Shown here: piece by piece, positions 6,874 to 14,909 of the stretch
How the letters are laid out: the number at the start of each line of letters is the position of its first letter
How positions within the stretch are numbered: the stretch's first letter is position 1
Assembly (NCBI GenBank): GCA_964624625.1
Contig: CAZUXW010000034.1
Location: 1 to 31,131 of the forward strand
Source: PALSA-1180 sp964624625
GTDB lineage: Bacteria > Oederibacteriota > Muellerivitia > Muellerivitales > Muellerivitaceae
Direction: 5' to 3'
Length of the DNA stretch: 31,131 bases
Notes under the pieces: model-generated
Told to the model about the DNA's origin: nothing
Databases searched by the model: none
What the model saw: the letters and a program-made list of their open reading frames with translations, nothing else
Position numbers and translations under genes: made by a program

Positions 6874-8769
6874 CTAAATCTCATCGATGAACCTTCTGTG
6901 CCAAAGCTCTACTAATAAGAGGCCATACAGAAGGAGGTGATGGTCCCTTTGACCCGTCATGTGTTCTTGAAGAATCTCCTCGGTTTTGGCCGTATTGAAG
7001 TACCCCCTCTTCCGGAACTTTTCTGAATGGAGGGTATCGACGAGGAGGGGTTTCAGTTCTTTTCGGAACCAGGGTCCCAAGGGTACGGCGAACCCTTTTT
7101 TTTGACGGTTGATAATTTCCCTTGGGAGGTACTTTTGGGCGGCTTTTTTAAGGATGTATTTTCCCTTGTTTCCCCGGAGCTTCAGGGAGGATGGCAGTGA
7201 AAAGGCGAACTCGACCAGCCGATGGTCCAGGTAAGGCACCCTGGCTTCCAAGGAAGCCGCCATGCTCATCCGATCCACCTTGCTCAAAAGATCATCCGGA
7301 AGCCAGGTTTTCAAGTCCATGTAAAGCATGAGGTTGAGATTGTCGAACCCATAGGGTTCGGCTCCCTCAAATATTCTCTCCAAGGACTCCTCCACTTTGG
7401 AATGCTCCATTTCATACAAAAGCTTCTCCCCCGCTAATCCTTGCAGGGTTTCTTCCAGGCAAAGCCGGGACCAGGCCATGTGGCGCTTGACCAGATCCTG
7501 TTTGTTCAAGGCATGCCAAGCCTGCTTGTAAGGGTCCTTCATCCGGTTCGTAACGAAAGGCACCATCGCCTTGAGCCACCCGGGAATCAGCCTCACTCCG
7601 CCGGATAATTGGTCAAAGGAATAGCGCCGGTATCCGCCGAAAAGCTCGTCAGCCCCCTCTCCCGTCAGCACCACCTTCACTTCCTGCCGGGCGAAGAGGG
7701 AAACCACAAAGGTCGGGAGGACCGCGGGATCAATCACCGGATCGTCCTGGTATTTTACGAGGCGCGGAATGAGGTCGTTCAGCATCTGGGCGTCGACCAT
7801 AATCTCCCGGTGCTGGCTCTTCAGGAACTTGGAGACTGTTTGCGCGTATTTCAGCTCGTTAAAGTCGTGCTCATTCTCGAATCCCACCGAGTAAGTCTTG
7901 ACGGCTTTCTGGGTCTGGTGGGTCATGGAGGCCACGACGAGGGAGGAATCCAGGCCGCCGGACAGGAAGGCTCCCAAAGGAACGTCCGACATCATCTGTT
8001 CCTTGACGCTGGCGAAAAACCGGCTTCGCAGCTCCTCAACCATATTTTTTTCCATATCGGAGGAAGTTTTTCCATCCCCCGCCGCCGGGGATGCTTGCGG
8101 CAATTGCCAATAGGGGCGGGTCAAAATTTTACCGCTTTGGCAAATAAGGTAGTGCCCTGCCGGTAATTTTCGGATGCCCTTGAACAGGGTATCCGGCGCC
8201 GGGACATACTGCAGGGTCATGAGGGTGAGGATCTGTTTGCTGTCAACCTGCCGCGCGACCGTGGGGACCGCGAGAAGCGCCTTGATCTCGGAGCCGAAGA
8301 GGAGGGATCCATCGGCGGTGGTGTAGTAGAGGGGCTTGACCCCCACATGATCCCGGGCCAGCATTAGTTTTTGGAAGGTCTGGTCCCAAAGGGCAAAGGC
8401 GAACATGCCCCGGAGCTTGGACACGAACTTGTCCCCGTATTCCTCGTAGGCATGGACCAACACTTCGGTGTCGCTCTGGGTGGCGAAGCGGTGCCCCGCC
8501 TCCTCCAACTGCCCCCGCAATTCCAGGTGATTGTAGATTTCCCCGTTAAAAACCACCCAAATCGTGCCGCGTTCATTGCTGATGGGCTGGGCGCCATTGG
8601 CCAGGTCAATAATAGCCAAGCGGGTCATGCCGAGACCCACCGGCCCCTTTTGGTAAAACCCCTTATCATCCGGACCCCGGTGCTTGAGGGCCTCGGTCAT
8701 GTCCTCGAGATGCTTCATCTTCAAGGGATTGCCCGGTTTAAATTGTGTGAAACCAGCTATACCGCACAT
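6874..8769 (-). CDS. asnB: Asparagine synthase-type amidotransferase (exosortase-locus type)
   Basis: Glutamine-dependent amidotransferase of 631 aa. It starts MCGIAGF, so Cys2 is the nucleophile of the class II glutaminase domain (1 to ~210; RLAIID 50-55, FNGEIYN 74-80, SDTE 99-102). The synthetase domain has the ATP-binding SGGLDSS at 270-276. The reading frame is open 35 codons further upstream, but Cys2 must follow Met, and GGGAG lies four bases before the ATG at 8769. It is the last gene of a glycan cluster. Length and neighbours resemble the AsnB paralogues of exosortase/EPS loci, which probably amidate a sugar or surface product rather than make free asparagine. General asparagine synthesis remains possible. 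Confidence 0.92.
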   Translation of the reverse strand: MCGIAGFTQFKPGNPLKMKHLEDMTEALKHRGPDDKGFYQKGPVGLGMTRLAIIDLANGAQPISNERGTIWVVFNGEIYNHLELRGQLEEAGHRFATQSDTEVLVHAYEEYGDKFVSKLRGMFAFALWDQTFQKLMLARDHVGVKPLYYTTADGSLLFGSEIKALLAVPTVARQVDSKQILTLMTLQYVPAPDTLFKGIRKLPAGHYLICQSGKILTRPYWQLPQASPAAGDGKTSSDMEKNMVEELRSRFFASVKEQMMSDVPLGAFLSGGLDSSLVVASMTHQTQKAVKTYSVGFENEHDFNELKYAQTVSKFLKSQHREIMVDAQMLNDLIPRLVKYQDDPVIDPAVLPTFVVSLFARQEVKVVLTGEGADELFGGYRRYSFDQLSGGVRLIPGWLKAMVPFVTNRMKDPYKQAWHALNKQDLVKRHMAWSRLCLEETLQGLAGEKLLYEMEHSKVEESLERIFEGAEPYGFDNLNLMLYMDLKTWLPDDLLSKVDRMSMAASLEARVPYLDHRLVEFAFSLPSSLKLRGNKGKYILKKAAQKYLPREIINRQKKGFAVPLGPWFRKELKPLLVDTLHSEKFRKRGYFNTAKTEEILQEHMTGQRDHHLLLYGLLLVELWHRRFIDEI

Positions 8770-8807
8770 AGAACTCCCGTCCTTCGTCGTTCGTCGTCTG
8801 CTCTCCG

Positions 8808-10088
8808 CTAAAGCTTTCCGGCATGAACAGCTCGTTTCAAAATATCTTCCAACTTCTTGCCGGATTCGGCCCATCGGTAGTTTTTCAAAATAAACTTCTT
8901 CCCCCTCAAGGCGAGAGCTTTGGCGGGACGGGGTTTCAGCAGTGCTTCCGCCACTTTGGCGGCGAACAACTCCTCCCCATCGGCTATCTGCACAAACTTC
9001 CGGCCCTGGGGCGGCATCCAGCCCGCCGCGGAGGATGTAGTGACCGTTGGAACGCCCAAGGCGAGGGAAAGAGCCACTTTATTTTGCATGCCAGCAGCGA
9101 TCCTTAAGGGAGCGATGGAAACATCCGCATGGATCACGTAGGGCTCTATTTCCGGCACCCAGCCCGTCACCACCACATCCTTTCCGTCATGAAACTTCTT
9201 GAGGACCGACCTGGGCTGACCTCCCACCGCCGCGAAGAGGGCTTGTGGAACCGCGGCCTTGACCCTGGGCCAAACCTCATTCAAGAACCAAAGGGCGCCT
9301 TCCTCGTTGGGGGCGTAGCCCATGTTACCAACAAAACAAACCACGGGCCTGCCCCGGGTTCCATCGGGGGGCCGTTTTTCAGGGTAACCATCGGGCCTTT
9401 TGCCTTTCACGCCGGAGCCTAACCCGACGCCATTGGGAATAATGGAAACTTTTTCGGGCGGAGCCCCCAGCTCTCTTAAGGCCTGGGCATCCGGCTCGGA
9501 AATAATAAAAGATTGAAACACCCGCTCGGTCCACTCCACCTCTTCCTTTCGAAGAAACCAATAGTCCCACCCAGCCGCGATCTTTCGGGTGAAAGGAACC
9601 CCCGGCCTTTCCCTCAAAAGCTCGGTATAGGCCGTCAGACAATCGGTTAAATCCAGTACCACGGGTTTTCCGGGATTATGCTCAAAAGCCGCCGGCGCCA
9701 TCCGCAGCCGGTGGGCCAGGACCACCTCAATGGACTTCCCGTTGTCCGTTTGCCAGAAGGCTTTTAGCGATTCCCGAAGATCGGGCGAAAAATAGCCGGA
9801 TACGTTGAGGGATTGCCCCAGCATGACTCCGCCAATCAAGTTGAAGAATAAATCAAGGTTGGTCAAGCGGTGCAAGTGGACGCTCCGGCAAATTTTCCAT
9901 AAATCCGTGGCGTATCGGAAATCGGACTCCACCCGGGTGAGGCAAAAGAGGTCAATCTTGTGGCCCCGGCTTTTTAACTGGGTGAGAAAATGGAAAAGCC
10001 TCAGCTTATCCCCGTCGTGGGGCGGGTAAGGGACGACGGGCGTGAGGACTAGGATATTCAAAGGATAACCAAACCTTTTCTTTGCCAA
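8808..10088 (-). CDS. GT4-type glycosyltransferase, PEP-CTERM/EPS-locus family
   Basis: Cytoplasmic retaining GT-B glycosyltransferase, 426 aa. The N-terminal donor/acceptor fold begins LNILVLTPVVPYPPHDGDKLR, typical of the TIGR03087-like sugar transferases of exosortase A loci. The C-terminal half shows VSIIPNGV, VCFVGNMGYAPNEEG and the nucleotide-sugar segment APLRIAAGMQNKVALSLALG, which matches that family's P-L-R-x-A-x-G-x-Q-N-K-V pattern. The start is uncertain: TTG at 10088 has no clear ribosome site, and a second TTG at 10061 begins right at the conserved fold. asnB follows 38 bases downstream, and a repeat separates it from the upstream membrane protein. Sugar and acceptor are not readable from sequence. 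Confidence 0.85.
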   Translation of the reverse strand: MAKKRFGYPLNILVLTPVVPYPPHDGDKLRLFHFLTQLKSRGHKIDLFCLTRVESDFRYATDLWKICRSVHLHRLTNLDLFFNLIGGVMLGQSLNVSGYFSPDLRESLKAFWQTDNGKSIEVVLAHRLRMAPAAFEHNPGKPVVLDLTDCLTAYTELLRERPGVPFTRKIAAGWDYWFLRKEEVEWTERVFQSFIISEPDAQALRELGAPPEKVSIIPNGVGLGSGVKGKRPDGYPEKRPPDGTRGRPVVCFVGNMGYAPNEEGALWFLNEVWPRVKAAVPQALFAAVGGQPRSVLKKFHDGKDVVVTGWVPEIEPYVIHADVSIAPLRIAAGMQNKVALSLALGVPTVTTSSAAGWMPPQGRKFVQIADGEELFAAKVAEALLKPRPAKALALRGKKFILKNYRWAESGKKLEDILKRAVHAGKL

Positions 10089-10090
10089 GG

Positions 10091-10196
10091 AGGAACAGGG
10101 ACGGGTCGCCCCGCGCGGATTGAAAAGAAAAATACCATGAATCCGATGAGGGCTAACTCTTTCAATCCATCCCTGTTAATTCCTGTTCATCCGTGG
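10091..10196. repeat. Dispersed inverted repeat (GGATGAACAGG class)
   Basis: The right arm CCATCCCTGTTAATTCCTGT followed by TCATCCGTGGC (to 10197) is the reverse of the GCCACGGATGAACAGG repeat seen elsewhere in the window. GGATTGAAA (10117-10125) pairs with TTTCAATCC (10160-10168). On the minus strand the repeat begins directly at the stop codon of the membrane glycosyltransferase gene. Confidence 0.7.
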
Positions 10197-11960
10197 CTAA
10201 TTATTCTTGCCTTTGGCTCTCTTGTCTTTCAAAAAAAACACCGTCAGAACAACCGTTAAAACCATCCAAAAGGCCGCTATCGCGTAACTCCGGAACTCGA
10301 TCACCGCGGGATTAAAGGCCGGCTCCCAGGAAGTCAGGGGCAGGTGTAGAAAGCCTCCCGCGATCTTCAGTATCCAATTTTCACCTTCCATCTTGTTATA
10401 CCTCATCCAGGGAACCGCCGCCAAAATCCAATTCACCAAAACCCCAACCAACAGCAAAAAACCGCCAAGTTTCATCCATCCGGGATGCTTTTGGATCCGC
10501 TCAACCGCCGGGTAGAGCATCAATATAAGAAGCGGAGTCACTCCCACCATGTAGCGGGCGGCGGGGGTCAGACCCAAATTCTCGTAAAAGGACATGAAAA
10601 GGTAAAAAAAGGAGAACCCCCCAAGAACCAAATAACGGAGGGGGTTGTTGGATTTATATAGAAGCACACCGCCCAATAACGCCAAGGCAAAGACGGGAAA
10701 GTGGAACCAAAGCCCGCATTCCTGGTCCAGGACTAAACCGAAAAAACCGGTGAAAAAATGGGACAAGCGGAACAGGGAGGAGAAAGGTTCATGGTGGGCC
10801 CCCAGGGGCGTGAATAGGCCGTAGACATGGTAAAAATAAAACGAAAGGGGAAGAACCGTTATTCCAAAACCAATGAATAGCTTGGAGGCGTTATCCATTA
10901 TGACTTTCTTTGAATCTTCACGCCCTCGCGGCGGCTGTTGGTTTTTCCATATTTCCCATGCCGCGAAAAAAATGAATGGCAGCACCAGCAAGACATTCCG
11001 GTTATGCATCCAAAGCATGAGGCCCAGGGAAAAGCCATACCAACCCCAGTTCTTTCTCAAAAACAGAAGGAGGCAGCTGGCTGCCAAACAGGCGGTTGGA
11101 ACCTCCGGATAGATAACACCCGAGAATAAAAGGAGGGGGCTGGAAAAAAGGCCGATGACGCCGGTCGCGTGCAGGGCCCAACCCTTGGCCCCGGTTTCTT
11201 CCAATGCCCGCAAGGTCAAGAAAAGCGCCAAAGCCGCCGAAAGAGCCATGGTGAGGGCCGCACCCATCCGCCCGAATAAGGCGAAAGCCGGCAAAACCAG
11301 CAGCACCGGCCCCAGCGGGTGATGGCTGAAGCGTTTACCGTCCACCTCATGCTCCAACCCCTGGGGCGCCAAGTCCCCCCGGTGGTAAAAAGAACGGTAG
11401 TCTTTATTCCGGTAGTTGTTGGTAAGGTCCAAATCCCCGTCGCGGGTCAAACTCTGGGCCATCAGAAGATAGTGGGGTTCATCACCGCTCAAGTCGCAGG
11501 CGGTTCCCGTCCAAAATGTGACGCCGGTAAAAAAAACCGCCGCCGTCAAACCGAAGATCTTAGAAACCGCCCGGCCCTTTTTGTGGGAACCGGCCAATAA
11601 AACCCTGGCGTAAATAAAAAAATGAAGGACGAGGATGACGCCAAGGAGTATCTGGAGCTTGCGGGAATAGAAATTATGGGGATCCGGAAGGTTCAAGGCC
11701 AAGACCCAAGGATAGGCCCAGGCCAACATCCATGGCGTATGGCTACGCAAGACCAGCTTGATCGTCGGCCCCACCTCCCTTTCTTGGGTCAGCCACCGGG
11801 CAAACCAAATCTCCAAAGACAGGACCATCAAAAAAGAGGCCGTGACCATCGCTATCCCGGAAAACTCCCCGTTAGCCGCGGAGTTAAAAAACGCGTATCC
11901 AAATAAAAGAACGAACATGGAGCAAAGTTCCGCGGCGGTTAAAAGAAGGCTTCCCACCAT
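10197..11960 (-). CDS. Polytopic membrane protein, putative GT-C glycosyltransferase
   Basis: 587-aa inner-membrane protein with about a dozen hydrophobic segments. After the first four helices a periplasmic-type loop holds DLSGDEPHYLLMAQS (156-170). The acidic pair (D160, E161) followed by P-H-Y and a downstream DLDLTNNYRNKDYRSF and HHPLGP stretch are typical of PMT/ArnT-like (GT39-related) lipid-linked sugar transferases. It starts one base after the stop of the GT4 gene (TGA-C-ATG), so the two are probably translationally coupled. It would add sugars from a polyprenyl carrier to a surface glycan or protein. Family placement rests on topology and the loop motif; donor and acceptor are unknown. 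Confidence 0.75.
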   Translation of the reverse strand: MVGSLLLTAAELCSMFVLLFGYAFFNSAANGEFSGIAMVTASFLMVLSLEIWFARWLTQEREVGPTIKLVLRSHTPWMLAWAYPWVLALNLPDPHNFYSRKLQILLGVILVLHFFIYARVLLAGSHKKGRAVSKIFGLTAAVFFTGVTFWTGTACDLSGDEPHYLLMAQSLTRDGDLDLTNNYRNKDYRSFYHRGDLAPQGLEHEVDGKRFSHHPLGPVLLVLPAFALFGRMGAALTMALSAALALFLTLRALEETGAKGWALHATGVIGLFSSPLLLFSGVIYPEVPTACLAASCLLLFLRKNWGWYGFSLGLMLWMHNRNVLLVLPFIFFAAWEIWKNQQPPRGREDSKKVIMDNASKLFIGFGITVLPLSFYFYHVYGLFTPLGAHHEPFSSLFRLSHFFTGFFGLVLDQECGLWFHFPVFALALLGGVLLYKSNNPLRYLVLGGFSFFYLFMSFYENLGLTPAARYMVGVTPLLILMLYPAVERIQKHPGWMKLGGFLLLVGVLVNWILAAVPWMRYNKMEGENWILKIAGGFLHLPLTSWEPAFNPAVIEFRSYAIAAFWMVLTVVLTVFFLKDKRAKGKNN

Positions 11961-11961
11961 G

Positions 11962-13104
11962 TCAGCGCCTCATTCCTTCATAAACTTTCAAGGTTAACCG
12001 CGCGGTTTTTTCCCAAGTGAAGAGCTTCGCCCGCCTTAAGCCCCTTCGGATGAGGGCTTGGCGCAGGGCCGGTTTCTCCATCACCAGTCCCGCCGCCTTG
12101 GCGATGGCCTCGGGATTTTCGGGATCCACCAAAAGGGCCGCTTTACCCGCCACTTCCGGCAGCGAGGACGTTTGAGAGGCGACAACCGGCACCCCGCAAG
12201 CGAAGGCTTCCAGAACCGGCAGGCCAAAACCCTCCAGCCGGGAGGGATAGAGGAACAGGTCGGCTTCCGCATAGACCTGATTCAGCATTTCCGTCGGCAC
12301 ATTCCCCGCCCACTCCACTTGCCGGCCCAGGCCCAAAGCGGTTACTTGCTCGACATAGTTGGTGCACTTCAGCTCCGCCGCGTCCATCCCAATTACCACG
12401 AGCTGGAAGATTTTCTTTTTTTCCACCAGCCGCTTGGCGGCCTTCAGGATGTTGGCCAGGTTTTTCCTCTCATCCGCGGCTCCGTGGACCAGTATTTTGA
12501 AGATTTTCGACGGTTTTCTCGTAACCCTCTTAAACCCTTTCAGGTCCACGCCCTCCGGCGTCACGACGATCTTCCCCGGGGCCGTGAGTTTTTGCCGGAG
12601 GATTTGCCCCTTGGAAAATTCGGAGACGGTGATGACCGCTTGGGCCCTGGGCGCGGACCGGATGATGGCCCATCGTTTATAGGCGTGGACCAGCCTCTGG
12701 CGGAAGGACGGGTGGGGCCTCACTTCCGAAAGGGCCCTGGTATACATGGCATCGTGAAGGGTCAGGACGAAGGGAATTTCCGAGATGGCGGTCGCCGAAT
12801 TGTCGACATAATGGAGAAAATCCACACCCTGTTCCAGGGCCGCCCGCGGCAATAGCACCTGTTCGTAATAGGCCGCGTTGGAAAATGGTATCTCCAGCCA
12901 ATGGAAACGGGGATGGGCGATCCGCCGTTTTAATTCCGCGCTGGCGTTAAAAATGAAATAGTGGTTTCGAAGGTCGACTTTGGAAAGGGCAAGGATGAGG
13001 TTAGCGGCATAGGTCCCGACACCCCGGCGGTAAGCCAGACGGGCGTCAATTCCTATTTTTAAGGGCCTTTTGCTTTTGGAAGGTTGCGCGGATGCCTTTG
13101 CCAA
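11962..13104 (-). CDS. GT4 family glycosyltransferase
   Basis: Cytoplasmic GT-B enzyme. Conserved parts: KIGIDARLAYRRGVGTYAANL near the start, ITVSEFSK and VTPEGVDL in the middle, and the donor-binding SRLEGFGLPVLEAFACGVPV with SLPEVAGKAALLVDP. The longest frame begins at GTG 13170 and gives 402 aa, but its first ~22 codons overlap the end of the Trm112-like gene and read through an intergenic repeat. I therefore prefer TTG at 13104 (380 aa), preceded by AAAGG with five-base spacing; this start is a judgement. It belongs to the run methyltransferase, Trm112-like, GT4, GT-C and likely builds a surface polysaccharide or lipid-linked glycan. Confidence 0.88.
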   Translation of the reverse strand: MAKASAQPSKSKRPLKIGIDARLAYRRGVGTYAANLILALSKVDLRNHYFIFNASAELKRRIAHPRFHWLEIPFSNAAYYEQVLLPRAALEQGVDFLHYVDNSATAISEIPFVLTLHDAMYTRALSEVRPHPSFRQRLVHAYKRWAIIRSAPRAQAVITVSEFSKGQILRQKLTAPGKIVVTPEGVDLKGFKRVTRKPSKIFKILVHGAADERKNLANILKAAKRLVEKKKIFQLVVIGMDAAELKCTNYVEQVTALGLGRQVEWAGNVPTEMLNQVYAEADLFLYPSRLEGFGLPVLEAFACGVPVVASQTSSLPEVAGKAALLVDPENPEAIAKAAGLVMEKPALRQALIRRGLRRAKLFTWEKTARLTLKVYEGMRR

Positions 13105-13107
13105 AAG

Positions 13108-13144
13108 AGCCTTTCTGGGTGCCCTTGGTGCCTTGGTGGTTAAA
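13108..13144. repeat. ACCACCAAGGCACCAAGG-type intergenic repeat
   Basis: On the minus strand ACCACCAAGGCACCAAGGGC begins about 10 bases after the Trm112-like stop codon. The same element occurs near 28388-28406. In the long reading frame of the GT4 gene it is translated as TTKAPRAPRK, a signature of repeats mis-annotated as coding. Confidence 0.7.
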
Positions 13145-13147
13145 ATT

Positions 13148-13309
13148 TTATTTTTTCGGCTTTTCGGCACGGTCCACTAAAAGAACGGGAATTCCATTAT
13201 CGATGGGATAGCGGTTTTTACAGGCGGCGCACTCGATAGCGTTGTCTTTCTCGCGCAGCGCGGAGCCGCAAGCAGGACAAATCAGGATGTTCAATAAATC
13301 TTGGTTCAT
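13148..13309 (-). CDS. Trm112-like small zinc-binding protein (YcaR/UPF0434 family)
   Basis: 53-aa protein, translated by hand: it starts MNQDLLNILICPACGSALRE, has a second ECAACKNRYPI pair, and continues with DNGIPVLLVDRAEK. Two CxxC pairs (C11-x2-C14 and C27-x2-C30) form a zinc ribbon, and the Y-P-I-x-x-G-I-P-V-L ending is the family hallmark. Eukaryotic and archaeal Trm112 activates and stabilises SAM methyltransferases; the role of bacterial members is less clear. Here it starts 15 bases after a class I methyltransferase, so a partnership is a reasonable inference. The repeat just downstream suggests its end is a transcript or gene boundary. The gene is easily missed because of its size. 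Confidence 0.9.
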   Translation of the reverse strand: MNQDLLNILICPACGSALREKDNAIECAACKNRYPIDNGIPVLLVDRAEKPKK

Positions 13310-13324
13310 GACGACTCTTTCGGT

Positions 13325-14107
13325 TTATTTTTTTATCGCCGTAAGGATGATTCCCCCGCCCAAACCCGGCAGAAGGATCTTACCCTTGGCGTCCGCCACG
13401 CTGAGCAGCGCGCGGTTGAGGGGTTCCCCCAACAAACTTAAGAATTTTTCAAGAACTCTCGGGCACTTGAGGTAATTATAGGTTTCCACATGGACGCTGT
13501 CAAATTCGGCCCCTGCCGCCAGCCTCCTGAGGTCCTCAGGTCCAAAAAAGAAAAGATGATCCGTCTGGCCTGCCTTGCGGGACTGGTTGACCCAAGGGAA
13601 GAGCCGTTTGAAATAGGACTTATCATTGGTCACCGTGACGACCAGCACTCCGCCCGGCTTCAAAAGGCGTTTGGCCTCGGAAAAAACTTTTGACGGATCA
13701 AAACAGTGGTCGATGGCCTCCTTCACCAGGACGCCTTGGGCCGTCATGTCCGGGAGGGGTAACCGCTCGGCAAGGGCCTGGACAAATCCCAATCCCATAT
13801 TCGGGATGTCCCTTTGGTTTAACTGTTCCGCGGAAGGCTCAACGCCCAAATAGTTCCATGCGTCGCTTTGGCGGCCGGGGATATTCCGCCACCTCTCCCT
13901 CATGAAAGCGGCGAACTCCGCCCGCCCGCAGCCCACATCCACCAGTAAGGGTTTTGATGCTTCCTTGAAGTTTTCCTCGAAAATGGCCGCGACCTTCTCA
14001 TCCAGGCGCTTGTAGCGGAGTTTCATCAGGGGAGTGAGGGACTTGAGGAAGTCATCGTCATCCCAGTGGGACTGGAGGGATTTCCATTTTTGGTAAGAGT
14101 CAGTCAT
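13325..14107 (-). CDS. Class I SAM-dependent methyltransferase
   Basis: 260 aa. The SAM-binding motif I is LVDVGCGRAEF (55-65), the acidic loop is YLGVEPSAEQL, and the post-motif strand region reads LPLPDMTAQGVLVKEAIDHCFDP, followed by RLLKPGGVLVVTVTND. The C-terminal part (HLFFFGPEDLRRL ... VHVETYNYL) is typical of small-molecule or glycan methyltransferases of the Methyltransf_11/UbiE-like group. It is followed after 15 bases by the Trm112-like gene and then glycosyltransferases, so a sugar, lipid carrier or quinone-like substrate is possible. The substrate cannot be assigned from sequence. The start is ATG. Confidence 0.85.
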   Translation of the reverse strand: MTDSYQKWKSLQSHWDDDDFLKSLTPLMKLRYKRLDEKVAAIFEENFKEASKPLLVDVGCGRAEFAAFMRERWRNIPGRQSDAWNYLGVEPSAEQLNQRDIPNMGLGFVQALAERLPLPDMTAQGVLVKEAIDHCFDPSKVFSEAKRLLKPGGVLVVTVTNDKSYFKRLFPWVNQSRKAGQTDHLFFFGPEDLRRLAAGAEFDSVHVETYNYLKCPRVLEKFLSLLGEPLNRALLSVADAKGKILLPGLGGGIILTAIKK

Positions 14108-14336
14108 AAAGGCCTTTTACCACGGAGTTACACAGAGTGAACAGGGTACGGCAAGTCAATCTGGCCACGGATAAACACAAATTAACACGGATGGATAAGG
14201 CTTACGAAAAAACACCATAGGGATCTTTGATTTTCGAAAAGGGTTTCATTTTATCCAAGTTCACCCGTGGCAAATCAAGATTTTTCGTCCGTCCTTACTC
14301 CGCGTAACTCGGTTCACTCCCTGGTTCCATTTTCAT
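14108..14336. repeat. Nested dispersed inverted repeats, both classes
   Basis: 229-base gap without a gene. The outer pair is ACCACGGAGTTACACAGAG (from 14120) against a decayed CTCCGCGTAACTCGG (about 14298). The inner pair is GCCACGGATAAACACAAATT with AACACGGATGG (from 14163) against CCAAGTTCACCCGTGGCA (about 14257-14274). It separates the GT-C/membrane-protein pair from the methyltransferase part of the glycan cluster. Confidence 0.7.
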
Positions 14337-14909
14337 TTAAAAAAACGCCAGGCTCCAGAAAACACAGCAGCTCAAGAAAAGAATAACATAGGCTCCGTAA
14401 AAGAAGAGCCACAAAGGCTCGAGGAAATAATGGAGGGCCACCTGGGACATCCACTCGGGCGTGGTGGCGGCGGCGGGGTTCCCCCGCTTGGCCTTTTCGA
14501 TGGCCCGGTTGATCTTCCCGTAATCCCGGAATCGGACCACCAAAAAGGCCTCGACGATCTTGTGGAAAAGGGACGGCATGGGCTGAAGGACTTCCCGGAA
14601 GAAACCCTCCATTTTGTCCGCCCATTCCTCCGTCACGGCCGCGGCCGGAACCGGCACCAATTGGGAAATCCGGAGGAACAGGGTGGAAAGAAGGCTTCCC
14701 AGGATCATCTGCAGGGACAGGCACCAGCCCCCAATCAGGCCCATTAATCCTCCCACCACCAAAAAATAAACGGCGGCCCTCTCATCGTGGGGATGAAGGT
14801 CCGCGCCGTGGAAGGCGCGGTAAACCAACCCCACCGCTCCCGCCAGGCAAAGGCCCATCCCCAGCCCCAAACCCATTCCCTTGGCGAAAAATCCCAGGAC
14901 TTTTCTCAT
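14337..14909 (-). CDS. Small membrane protein of unknown function
   Basis: 190 aa, not recognised. The first 25 residues are Gly/Leu-rich and hydrophobic, a second hydrophobic stretch lies at about 47-80 (YFLVVGGLMGLIGGWCLSLQ), and a third spans the last ~35 residues (FLEPLWLFFYGAYVILFLSC). Between them is a ~75-residue, partly charged and probably helical segment (TEEWADKMEGFFREVLQPM ... DYGKINRAIEKAKRG). Its ATG overlaps the stop of the upstream GT-C gene as ATGA, so the two are translationally coupled and the product probably works with that glycosyltransferase. No catalytic motif is seen. Confidence 0.75.
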   Translation of the reverse strand: MRKVLGFFAKGMGLGLGMGLCLAGAVGLVYRAFHGADLHPHDERAAVYFLVVGGLMGLIGGWCLSLQMILGSLLSTLFLRISQLVPVPAAAVTEEWADKMEGFFREVLQPMPSLFHKIVEAFLVVRFRDYGKINRAIEKAKRGNPAAATTPEWMSQVALHYFLEPLWLFFYGAYVILFLSCCVFWSLAFF

